From positions 41,064 to 105,063 of the forward strand of contig NZ_SPVG01000023.1 in NCBI RefSeq assembly GCF_004614165.1: a stretch of DNA of 64,000 nt. The letters are read 5' to 3'. The position numbers were made by a program, and so were the translations under genes. A model generated the notes under the pieces. It was not told where the DNA came from. It made no database searches and worked only from the letters and a program-made list of their open reading frames with translations. Numbering within the stretch: position 1 is the first letter of the stretch; each line of letters begins with the position of its first letter. This stretch comes from Duganella callida (lineage in GTDB: Bacteria; Pseudomonadota; Gammaproteobacteria; Burkholderiales; Burkholderiaceae_D). Positions 28,633-37,929 of the stretch are shown one piece after another.

Positions 28633-29592
28633 TTATACCTCAAACTGCGGTGGGTGCGTCTTGTGCCAGTGTTCGGCGATATCGATACGACGCGTGATCC
28701 AGACCTTGTCATGGCGCTGCACATAATCGAGGAAGCGCGCCAGTGCCGCCGCGCGCGCCGGCCGCCCGACGATGCGGCAGTGCAGGCCGATGGACAGCAT
28801 CTTCGGCCGGTTCAGACCATCCGGGTCGCCTTCCGCGTACAGCACATCGAAAGCATCCTTCAGATAATCGAAGAACTGCGTGCCGGAATTGAAGCCCTGC
28901 GCGGCGGCGAAGCGCATGTCGTTGGTGTCCAGCGTGTACGGCACGATCAGCTGCGGCGCGCTGACCGCCACACCCTGCGCATTGGTGTAATCGACCTTCT
29001 GCCAGAACGGCAGATCGTCGCCATAGTGATCGGCGTCGTAGCGGAAGCCGCCGTGCTCCATCACCAGCCGGCGCGTCTGCGGCGAATCGCGGCCGGTGTA
29101 CCAGCCTTGCGGCGCGCTGCCGGTCAGTTCGCGGATGATGTCCACCGCTTCCTTCATGTGCGCGCGCTCGGTGGCTTCGTCCATGTTCTGATAGCTGATC
29201 CAGCGCAGGCCGTGGCAGGCGATTTCGTGGCCCAGTTGCTGGAACGCGGCCACCGCTTCCGGATGGCGTTTCAGCGCCATCGACACGCCGAAGATGGTCA
29301 GCGGCAGCTTGCGGTCTTCGAACATGCGCAGCAGGCGCCACAGGCCGGCGCGCGAGCCGTATTCGTACAGCGATTCCATGCTCATATGGCGGTTGCTGAA
29401 CGAGGCGGCGCCGATGATCTCGGACAGGAAAGTCTCGGAACCGGCGTCGCCGTGCAGCACGCTGTTTTCCCCGCCCTCCTCGTAATTCAGGACGAACTGC
29501 AGCGCCACGCGCGCCTGATTGGGCCATTGTGCGTGGGGCGGCATGGGGCCGTAGCCGATCATGTCGCGCGGGTAGTTGTCGTAAGTGGTCAT
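28633..29592 (-). CDS. puuE: Allantoinase PuuE (polysaccharide-deacetylase fold)
   Basis: 319-residue NodB-fold hydrolase that opens allantoin to allantoate without needing a metal, distinct from amidohydrolase-type allantoinase. It starts YPRDMIGYGPMPPHAQWPN and contains FVLNYEEGGENSVLHGDAGSE, GHEIACHGLRWI and GWYTGRDSPQTRRL, all typical of PuuE. It is the first gene of the six-gene minus-strand purine operon and faces uraH across 109 bases. Urate oxidase and OHCU decarboxylase, which normally supply allantoin, are absent from the window. Confidence 0.93.
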   Translation of the reverse strand: MTTYDNYPRDMIGYGPMPPHAQWPNQARVALQFVLNYEEGGENSVLHGDAGSETFLSEIIGAASFSNRHMSMESLYEYGSRAGLWRLLRMFEDRKLPLTIFGVSMALKRHPEAVAAFQQLGHEIACHGLRWISYQNMDEATERAHMKEAVDIIRELTGSAPQGWYTGRDSPQTRRLVMEHGGFRYDADHYGDDLPFWQKVDYTNAQGVAVSAPQLIVPYTLDTNDMRFAAAQGFNSGTQFFDYLKDAFDVLYAEGDPDGLNRPKMLSIGLHCRIVGRPARAAALARFLDYVQRHDKVWITRRIDIAEHWHKTHPPQFEV

Positions 29593-29624
29593 GGCGCAGG
29601 CAAGTCTATGGGGAATATATACTT

Positions 29625-29660
29625 AATCATATATGCCCAGCCGCGCAGCGGTATATGATT
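29625..29660. promoter_or_regulatory. Inverted repeat in the puuE/uraH divergent promoter
   Basis: AATCATATA (29625-29633) and TATATGATT (29652-29660) are perfect 9-bp complements with 18 bases between them, in the middle of the 109-base divergent gap. The centre-to-centre spacing of 27 bases is not an exact number of turns. It may be a dimer or looped operator of a purine regulator, or two AT-rich promoter elements facing apart. Confidence 0.45.
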
Positions 29661-29701
29661 TAGACAATAGATACCTGTCACAAGCAAATATAGGACCAAT
29701 C

Positions 29702-30055
29702 ATGGGCAAACTCAGCACGCACGTTCTCGACATCACCCAGGGCAAGCCGGGCGCCGGCGTCAAACTGGCCTTGTACGCGGTTTCACCACAGGGCCGTGAG
29801 CTGCTGAAGAACGATGTCACCAACGCCGATGGGCGTTGCAGCACGCCGCTGCTGGAAGGCAACGCACTGAAACAGGGCAAATACGAGCTGGTGTTCAGCG
29901 CGGGCGACTATTTCGCCGGCCAGGGCGTGGCGCTGCCAGAGCCGCGCTTTATTGACGAAGTGACCATCGCCTTCGGCGTCGCCCACGCCGACCAGAACTA
30001 CCATGTGCCGCTGGTGGTGTCGCCCTGGGCTTATTCGACTTACCGCGGCAGCTAG
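29702..30055 (+). CDS. uraH: 5-hydroxyisourate hydrolase (transthyretin-like)
   Basis: 117-residue enzyme opening 5-hydroxyisourate to OHCU, the step after urate oxidation. It has the family opening KLSTHVLDITQGKPGAG (catalytic His in STHVLD), the inner arginine in NADGRCSTPL, and the signature C-terminus YSTYRGS. The ATG at 29702 is preceded by AGGA at 29692-29695; a longer frame to 29633 would read through the promoter dyad. It is transcribed away from puuE, so both arms of the purine pathway share one control region. Confidence 0.95.
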   Translation: MGKLSTHVLDITQGKPGAGVKLALYAVSPQGRELLKNDVTNADGRCSTPLLEGNALKQGKYELVFSAGDYFAGQGVALPEPRFIDEVTIAFGVAHADQNYHVPLVVSPWAYSTYRGS

Positions 30056-30081
30056 ACGGGCTCTGTTAAGATGCCGGCACT

Positions 30082-31575
30082 ATGACTGACTCCCTGGCCG
30101 CATCTTTTTTACAACAAGCCGTTCAGCTGCATCAGCAGGGACGGCTGGAACCGGCACAGGCACTGTACCGGCAAGTTCTCGACCTCAATCCCCGCCAGTT
30201 CGACGCCCTGCACCTGCTGGGCGTGATCGCGCGCCAGCAGGGCGACGCGGCCGGCGCCATCGACCTGATTGCGCGCGCGATCGCCATCGACGGCGCGCAA
30301 GCCAGCGCGCACTGCAACCTTGGCGTGGCGCTGATGGATACCGGCCGCGCCGACGACGCGCTGGCCAGCCATGAGCGCGCGCTGGCGCTGCATCCTTCCT
30401 ATGCACTGGCGTGGAGCAATCGCGGCAACGCCTTGCGCAAGCTGGGGCGGCTGGAGGAAGCGCTGCAGAGTTACCAGCGCGCGCTGCAGATCCAGCCCCA
30501 GTACGCGGAGGCGCACTGCAACCGCGCCATCGCGCTGCAGGACATGGGCCGCTATCTCGACGCTCTGGGCGCTGCCGAGGACGCGCTGCATCTGAAAGAC
30601 CGCTACGCCGACGCCTGGCTGGCGCGCGGCCACGCCCTGCACTGCCTGCGCTACCTGCCGGAAGCGGTGGAAAGCTTTGATCGCGCCATCCATCTGCGCC
30701 CCGACTGGGCGGAAGCGTATAGCGCGCAGGGTGCCTCGCTGCACAAGCTGGGCGAATTCGGCGCCGCGGTGGACAGCTTCGATCAGGCGCTGAAGCACAA
30801 GCCCGGTTACGCACTGGCGCACTACCAGCGTGGCAACGCCCTGCGTTCGCTGGACCGCCGCGAGGAAGCCATTGCGGCCTACCGCGCCGCGCTGGCGCAT
30901 GGCGACGATCCGGAAACCATCGCATTCGCGCTGGCCTCGGTCGGCGCTGGTCCGACGCCGGCCGCGCTGCCGGACGAGTATATCCGCTCGCTGTTCGACC
31001 AGTACGCCAATCACTTCGACCAGCACTTGACCGAAGTGCTGGGCTATCGCACCCCGGCTTTTCTGGATCAGATGCTGCGCCGCGTGGCGCCGGCCACGGA
31101 TCTGGCCACGGTGGATCTGGGCTGCGGCACCGGCTTGTGCGGCCCGTACCTGCGTGCGTACTCGAGCAGGCTGGACGGCGTCGACCTGTCGCGGCAGATG
31201 CTGGACAAGGCCGGCGAGCGCGGCGTGTACGACAGCCTGGCTTGCGCCGACCTGGTCAGCTATCTGACCGGCCGCGACGGCGCCTGGGATCTGGCGGTGG
31301 CGGCCGACGTATTCGTCTACATCGGCGATCTGGCGCCCGTATTCCGCGCCGTGCACGCCGCGCTGCGTCCCGGCGGCCGCCTCTGCTTCTCGGCCGAGGC
31401 GGGCGTCGATGGCGATTACGTCCTGCGTCCCTCCAATCGCTATGCACATACGCTAGACTATCTGCAACGCCTGGCGGCCGAAACCGGGTTCACCGTCCTC
31501 GCCGCCGAAGCGCTGGAAGCGCGGCAGGAAAACGGCCACCCCATCGCAGCACATGCACTGATCCTCACCAAATAA
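30082..31575 (+). CDS. TPR-repeat protein with C-terminal methyltransferase domain
   Basis: 497 residues. Residues 1 to about 275 are tandem 34-residue TPR units (repeated ALxxHPSYALAWSNRGNALRKLG-like blocks), a protein-binding solenoid. The C-terminus is a class I SAM methyltransferase with TVDLGCGTGLCGPYL (SAM loop), DGVDLSRQMLDKA and AVHAALRPGGRLCFS. Such fusions are frequent in Burkholderiales; some act on proteins or glycans, but the target is unknown. It starts 26 bases after uraH, but nothing links it to purines. The next gene follows after 11 bases. Confidence 0.85.
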   Translation: MTDSLAASFLQQAVQLHQQGRLEPAQALYRQVLDLNPRQFDALHLLGVIARQQGDAAGAIDLIARAIAIDGAQASAHCNLGVALMDTGRADDALASHERALALHPSYALAWSNRGNALRKLGRLEEALQSYQRALQIQPQYAEAHCNRAIALQDMGRYLDALGAAEDALHLKDRYADAWLARGHALHCLRYLPEAVESFDRAIHLRPDWAEAYSAQGASLHKLGEFGAAVDSFDQALKHKPGYALAHYQRGNALRSLDRREEAIAAYRAALAHGDDPETIAFALASVGAGPTPAALPDEYIRSLFDQYANHFDQHLTEVLGYRTPAFLDQMLRRVAPATDLATVDLGCGTGLCGPYLRAYSSRLDGVDLSRQMLDKAGERGVYDSLACADLVSYLTGRDGAWDLAVAADVFVYIGDLAPVFRAVHAALRPGGRLCFSAEAGVDGDYVLRPSNRYAHTLDYLQRLAAETGFTVLAAEALEARQENGHPIAAHALILTK

Positions 31576-31586
31576 GGAGCAACGCC

Positions 31587-32036
31587 ATGGAATCCAAAAT
31601 CGAACTGGTGCAGCTCTGGTCCGACGAAGATATGGCGGAATTCCAGGTGCTGGCCAGCGATGGCGCAGCCAGTTTCTCCAACAAAATTTATGTCGGCCAC
31701 AGGCATCTGGAAGAAGCCGTCCGCGGCTTGCAGGGATTCAAAGACCAGATGCATGGCGGAATTTATGATTTGAAATTCGGCGTATTCGGTCCCGAGTTCG
31801 GCTCAGGCGCCTTTCTCGCGCATCTGCGCTTCGAAAAGCACGGCAAGCTGCACCTGACCGTCAACCTGCAGACCGAATTTTTCGCATTCGGCGAAGATGA
31901 AGTCGCCAACGAAATCACTCTGCATCTGCTTTCCGAGCCCGCCCTGCTCGACGACTTCGTACGCGGGCTGGACGCGATCAGTAAAGGCTACAGCAAGGAT
32001 GCGACACTGAAGACGGTGGCCCCTAGCCCATGGTGA
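31587..32036 (+). CDS. Conserved hypothetical protein
   Basis: 149-residue soluble protein that I do not recognise. It is acidic, without signal peptide or membrane segment. The opening is ESKIELVQLWSDEDMAEFQV, with GIYDLKFGVFGPEFGSGAFLAHL in the middle. The ATG at 31587 has AAGGAG ahead of it. The gene starts 11 bases after the TPR-methyltransferase stop and overlaps the following gene by seven bases, so translational coupling is likely. The compact mixed alpha/beta pattern does not point to a specific activity. Confidence 0.75.
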   Translation: MESKIELVQLWSDEDMAEFQVLASDGAASFSNKIYVGHRHLEEAVRGLQGFKDQMHGGIYDLKFGVFGPEFGSGAFLAHLRFEKHGKLHLTVNLQTEFFAFGEDEVANEITLHLLSEPALLDDFVRGLDAISKGYSKDATLKTVAPSPW

Positions 32037-32662
32037 TCGATCACATCTTCATCCGCGCCACGCCGGACGCGCCGGAAGCCGCCGCGCTGCGCGAGTTCGG
32101 TTTGACCGAAGGTTCCGGCAACCGCCATCCCGGCCAGGGAACGGCCAACCGCCGTTTCTTCTTCGCCAATGCCTTTCTCGAACTTCTATGGCTCACCGAT
32201 GTAGCCGAAGCCACCAGCGATATCACCGCGCCAACCCATCTGTATGAGCGCCTGACGCAAGACGATACCAGCCCGTTCGGCATCTGCTTTCGCCCCTCCG
32301 GCGCAGGAGAATCGGCGGCCTTCCCCTGTTGGCCGTACCGTCCGGCATATCTGCCGCCGGGCATGCAGATCGACTTCGCCGAAGACGCTCCGCTGGCGGA
32401 GCCCATGTGGTTCTTTTTCGCTGCGGCCCAGGCACCGGCGGCGAGCGGCGTCGAACCCGTGCATCACCCCGTCGGCGCGCAAAACATCACCGCGGTCGAG
32501 GTCACTGTGCCGCAAACGGCACCGCTTTCCGCAGCCGCCCGCGCCAGCCGCATCAGTTTCAAGCAAGGAGCAGCCCACCTCCTCGCCATCACCTTCGACC
32601 ACGCCATGCGTGGCCTGAGCAAAGACTTTCGCCCTGCCCTCCCCTTGATCATCCGATACTGA
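32030..32662 (+). CDS. Glyoxalase-like (VOC-fold) domain protein
   Basis: 210 residues beginning IDHIFIRATPDAPEAAALREFGLTEGSGNRHPGQGTANRRFFF and FLELLWLTD, which looks like the vicinal-oxygen-chelate (glyoxalase-like) fold. His4 and a Glu in FLELLWL are possible metal ligands. The second half is weaker, so the repeat may be degenerate. No substrate can be named. It overlaps the preceding gene by seven bases and precedes the APH-like kinase by ten. Confidence 0.7.
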   Translation: MVIDHIFIRATPDAPEAAALREFGLTEGSGNRHPGQGTANRRFFFANAFLELLWLTDVAEATSDITAPTHLYERLTQDDTSPFGICFRPSGAGESAAFPCWPYRPAYLPPGMQIDFAEDAPLAEPMWFFFAAAQAPAASGVEPVHHPVGAQNITAVEVTVPQTAPLSAAARASRISFKQGAAHLLAITFDHAMRGLSKDFRPALPLIIRY

Positions 32663-32672
32663 TTCCGATTCC

Positions 32673-33434
32673 ATGAGACCGATTCCAGAATTCATCGGCG
32701 ACGCCGAACTGCAACTTGACGATGTCGGCGAGTCGCCTTGCCGGGTCCAGCGTTTTCGGCGCGGGAACGAACTTTATTTTTTGAAGACGTCGCCAGCGGT
32801 GTACGCGGACACGACTTACAGCGTTCTGCGCGAGGCTGCTGTGATGCAGTGGCTGTCGGGGAAACTGAAAGTGCCGGAGGTAGTGCTGACGGCACAAGAT
32901 GAGCAACAGGAATACATGATCACCCGCGCCGTGCCTGGCGTGCCGCTCTCCTCGCTGGTGGAGAACAAGCGGCCGGTGCTGGCATTATTTCAGGAGGCGT
33001 TGCGGCAGGTGCAGGCGGTGCCCATCGCCGATTGTCCGTTCGATTCCGGCGCGGCCGCCCGCTTGCGTGAACTGGTATTTTTGCTCGGGCATGGCCTGAT
33101 TGATGAAGACTACGACTTCAGCGCCTGGCCGAAGCTGAGCACGCCTCAGGATCTGCTCGCCCATCTGCACGCCTCCGCCCCACAGGAAGACCTGGTGTTT
33201 TCACATGGAGACCTGGGCGACAGCAATATCTTCGTCAGCGAGCGCGACGAACTGTATTTCATCGATCTCGGCCGCGGAGGCAAGGCCGACCGCTGGCTCG
33301 ACATCGCCTTTGTCCATCGCAACCTGCGTGAAGACGTCAGCCCGCGCAGCGCCCGGCAATTCCTGGCGGCGCTGGACCGCCCCGATGTTGCCGCCAAACG
33401 CACGTTCTTCGAACAGTTGGACGAGCTGTTCTGA
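32673..33434 (+). CDS. APH(3')-type aminoglycoside phosphotransferase-like kinase
   Basis: 253-residue kinase-fold enzyme. The catalytic loop HGDLGDSNIF (178-187; Asp180, Asn185) and the metal loop FIDLGRGGKADRWLDIAF (Asp198) are close to those of APH(3')-III as I remember it, as is the C-terminus LDELF. Lys38 in YFLKTS and Glu54 fit the ATP-binding pair. Length matches APH(3') enzymes (250-270). The likely reaction is ATP-dependent phosphorylation of kanamycin/neomycin-type drugs, but a natural role on another hydroxylated metabolite is possible. There is no mobile element beside it, so it appears chromosomal and resident. Confidence 0.85.
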   Translation: MRPIPEFIGDAELQLDDVGESPCRVQRFRRGNELYFLKTSPAVYADTTYSVLREAAVMQWLSGKLKVPEVVLTAQDEQQEYMITRAVPGVPLSSLVENKRPVLALFQEALRQVQAVPIADCPFDSGAAARLRELVFLLGHGLIDEDYDFSAWPKLSTPQDLLAHLHASAPQEDLVFSHGDLGDSNIFVSERDELYFIDLGRGGKADRWLDIAFVHRNLREDVSPRSARQFLAALDRPDVAAKRTFFEQLDELF

Positions 33435-33548
33435 CTTCTGGCCGAACTTGCACGTCAGCCATCATTGCCTTAGAATCTGAAACTGTTGCCCATTGTTGTC
33501 GCCTCGCGGCCGACCACTTCCCCATGCAAGATTCTTTACGGTGACCCA

Positions 33549-34832
33549 TTGGATACCGTGCCCTTTTGGGTGCAATTCCTTGCACTCGCGCTCCTGATCC
33601 TCTGCTCAGCCTTCTTCGCGATGGCTGAAACCGCGCTGATGGCGGCCAACCGCTATCGCCTGCGTCACGAAGCCAAACGCGGCAACCGTCGCGCCATCAC
33701 CACCTTGTGGCTGCTCGACCGCACCGACAAGCTGCTGTCGCTGGTGCTGATCGCCAACACGCTGATCAACGCCATGTGTACCGCGCTGGTCACCTCGATC
33801 GCCATCCAGACCTTCGGCCACGACGACAACGTCATCACCGTGTCGACCGGCGTAGTGGCCTTCCTGCTGATCGTGTTCGCCGAGATCGCGCCCAAGGTGA
33901 TCGGCGCCACTTTCCCGGAACGCATCGCCAAGCCGACCAGCATGGTGCTCAAGCCGCTGATGGCGCTGGCCAAGCCGGTGATCTGGTTCGTCAACCTGTT
34001 CGTGTCGCAGCTGCTGAAGGTGTTCGGCATCAAGGCCGGCTCGCACGCGCACGACCCGCGGCTGTCGCCGGAAGAACTGCGCTCGATCGTGCTGGAAGGC
34101 GGCAACTTCATCCCGCAAAAGCACAAAAGCATCCTGCTCAACCTGTTCGACCTGGAAACCATTTCGGTCGAAGACATCATGACCCCGCGCTCGCAGATCG
34201 AAGCGCTGGACCTCGATCTGCCGATCGAGGAAATCATGCGCGAGCTGACCACCTGCTACCACAACAAGCTGCCGGTCTACGAGGGCGAGATCAATCGCAT
34301 CGTCGGCATTCTGCATGTGCGCAAGGCCGTGGCCCTGCTCAATCAGGAAGACGAGCTCAGCCATCGTCACCTGCGCCAGCTGCTGACCACGCCCTATTTC
34401 ATCCCGCAGGACACCCGGCTGTTCACCCAGTTGCAGTACTTCCAGGAGAACAAGGAACGCCTGGGCATCATCGTCGATGAATACGGCGAAGTGCAGGGGC
34501 TGGTCACGCTGGACGACATCATCGAAGAGATGATCGGCGAATTCACCACCTCCGCCCCCAGCGCCGCCCGCGCGGACAGCCTCACCGGCTGGGACGCCAA
34601 GGGCGAATGCCTGCTCGACGGTTCCACCCCGCTGCGCGACGTCAACAAGCGCCTCGGCCTGAATTTCCCGCTCGACGGTCCCAAAACGCTGAACGGCATG
34701 CTGCTGGAACTGTTGCAGGATATCCCCGAGGCGCCGATCAGCATCAAGGTCGACCAGTGCATCATCGAAGTGGTGCAGGTGCACGACCAGGCCATCAAAG
34801 TCGTGAAATTGCGACAACTGGCGCCGCACTGA
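33549..34832 (+). CDS. CorC/HlyC-family CBS-domain membrane transporter
   Basis: 427-residue inner-membrane protein. The N-terminal DUF21 (CNNM) domain with three to four membrane segments (FLALALLILCSAFFAMAETALMAANRYRL) is followed by paired CBS domains (DIMTPRSQIEALD; LGIIVDEYGEVQGLVTLDDIIEEMIGEF) and a CorC_HlyC transporter-associated domain. The family is linked to Mg2+/Co2+ efflux and homeostasis. TTG 33549 is preferred (GGTGA upstream, protein starting LDTVPFW); the TTG at 33486 is the alternative, so the start is uncertain. pilB follows after 123 bases. Confidence 0.85.
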   Translation: MDTVPFWVQFLALALLILCSAFFAMAETALMAANRYRLRHEAKRGNRRAITTLWLLDRTDKLLSLVLIANTLINAMCTALVTSIAIQTFGHDDNVITVSTGVVAFLLIVFAEIAPKVIGATFPERIAKPTSMVLKPLMALAKPVIWFVNLFVSQLLKVFGIKAGSHAHDPRLSPEELRSIVLEGGNFIPQKHKSILLNLFDLETISVEDIMTPRSQIEALDLDLPIEEIMRELTTCYHNKLPVYEGEINRIVGILHVRKAVALLNQEDELSHRHLRQLLTTPYFIPQDTRLFTQLQYFQENKERLGIIVDEYGEVQGLVTLDDIIEEMIGEFTTSAPSAARADSLTGWDAKGECLLDGSTPLRDVNKRLGLNFPLDGPKTLNGMLLELLQDIPEAPISIKVDQCIIEVVQVHDQAIKVVKLRQLAPH

Positions 34833-34897
34833 TCCAGCGCAATCGCGTGGGCTAACGCAACAGAGCGGAGTACAATCCTTGTCAGGTGCTTTACAAA

Positions 34898-34919
34898 AAT
34901 AATGCTCGAGAGCATTATT
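34898..34919. repeat. Inverted repeat upstream of pilB
   Basis: AATAATGCTC (34898-34907) pairs with GAGCATTATT (34910-34919) around GA. It lies 36 bases before the pilB ATG and 65 bases after the transporter stop. A TACAAT -10-like sequence stands at 34871-34876. It may be an operator, or a weak terminator of the upstream gene; there is no long T-run. Confidence 0.5.
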
Positions 34920-34955
34920 CTGTGATCGGCTCCCTTCCACCTGACAGACGTCTCT

Positions 34956-36686
<1,731 letters not shown>

Positions 36687-36697
36687 CGGGACACATC

Positions 36698-37918
36698 ATG
36701 GCGACATCGGGCACGCGCAGTCAGGTCAGGGAATCGGTGTTCGCCTGGGAAGGCAAGGACAAGACCGGCAAGACCGTGCGCGGCGAAATGCGCGCCGGCG
36801 GCGAGGCGGTGGTCAACGTCACCCTGCGCCGCCAGGGCATCATGGTCACCAAGGTGCGCAAGAAGGCTTACCGCTCCGGCAAGCGCGTCACCGACAAGGA
36901 CATCACCCTGTTCACGCGCCAGCTGGCCACCATGATGAAGGCCGGCGTGCCGCTGCTGCAATCGTTCGACATCGTCGGCAAGGGCCACGCCAATCCCTCG
37001 GTGTCCAAGCTGGTGATGGACCTGCGCGCCGACATCGAGACTGGCACCAGCCTCAACCAGGCGTTCCGCAAGTTCCCGTTGTACTTCGATCCGCTGTTCT
37101 GCAACCTGGTCGGCGCCGGCGAACAGGCCGGCATCCTGGAAGACCTGCTGAACCGGCTGGCGATCTACAAGGAAAAGACCCAGGCCATGAAGGCCAAGAT
37201 CAAGTCGGCGCTGACCTACCCGGTGGCGGTGCTGGCGGTGGCCTTCATCGTCACGGCGGTGATCATGATCTGGGTGGTGCCGGCCTTCAAGGACGTGTTC
37301 GCCAGCTTCGGCGCCAACCTGCCGGCGCCCACGCTGTTCGTGATGGCCTTGTCGGAATTCTTCGTGCAGTGGTGGTACATCATCTTCGGCGGCCTGTTCG
37401 CGGCGATCTACTTCTTTTTCCGCGCCTGGCAGCGCTCGCTGCAAATGCAGCGCTTCATGGACAAGCTGATGCTGCGCCTGCCGATCTTCGGCGAAGTGAT
37501 CCGCAAGGCCACCATTGCCCGCTGGACGCGCACCCTGTCCACCATGTTCGCCGCCGGCGTGCCGCTGGTCGAGTCGCTGGACTCGGTGGGCGGCGCCGCC
37601 GGCAACGCCGTCTATCTGGACGCCACACGCAAGATCCAGACCGAAGTCAGCACCGGCACCAGCCTGACGGTGGCTATGCAGAACGCCGACGTGTTCCCCA
37701 ACATGGTCACGCAGATGGTCTCCATCGGCGAGGAATCCGGCTCGCTCGATGCCATGCTGGGCAAGGTGGCCGACTTCTACGAGGACGAGGTCGACGAGGC
37801 CGTGGCCTCGCTGGCCAGCCTGATGGAGCCGGCCATCATGGTGATACTAGGCGTGCTGATCGGCGGCCTGGTGGTGGCCATGTACCTGCCGATCTTCAAG
37901 CTCGGTTCGGTGGTCTGA
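36698..37918 (+). CDS. pilC: Type IV pilus inner-membrane platform protein PilC
   Basis: 406-residue GspF/PilC-family protein that couples the PilB motor to pilin insertion. It has two duplicated T2SSF domains (each with TRQLATMMKAGVPLLQS or TRTLSTMFAAGVPLVES), three membrane segments (about 210-240, 260-285, 375-400) and the end GLVVAMYLPIFKLGSVV. The ATG at 36698 follows pilB by 11 bases. The gene order pilB-pilC-pilD is usual in this group, but here the next plus-strand gene is a T6SS gene and pilD lies 15.8 kb away. Confidence 0.96.
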   Translation: MATSGTRSQVRESVFAWEGKDKTGKTVRGEMRAGGEAVVNVTLRRQGIMVTKVRKKAYRSGKRVTDKDITLFTRQLATMMKAGVPLLQSFDIVGKGHANPSVSKLVMDLRADIETGTSLNQAFRKFPLYFDPLFCNLVGAGEQAGILEDLLNRLAIYKEKTQAMKAKIKSALTYPVAVLAVAFIVTAVIMIWVVPAFKDVFASFGANLPAPTLFVMALSEFFVQWWYIIFGGLFAAIYFFFRAWQRSLQMQRFMDKLMLRLPIFGEVIRKATIARWTRTLSTMFAAGVPLVESLDSVGGAAGNAVYLDATRKIQTEVSTGTSLTVAMQNADVFPNMVTQMVSIGEESGSLDAMLGKVADFYEDEVDEAVASLASLMEPAIMVILGVLIGGLVVAMYLPIFKLGSVV

Positions 37919-37929
37919 TAATGCCAGCG

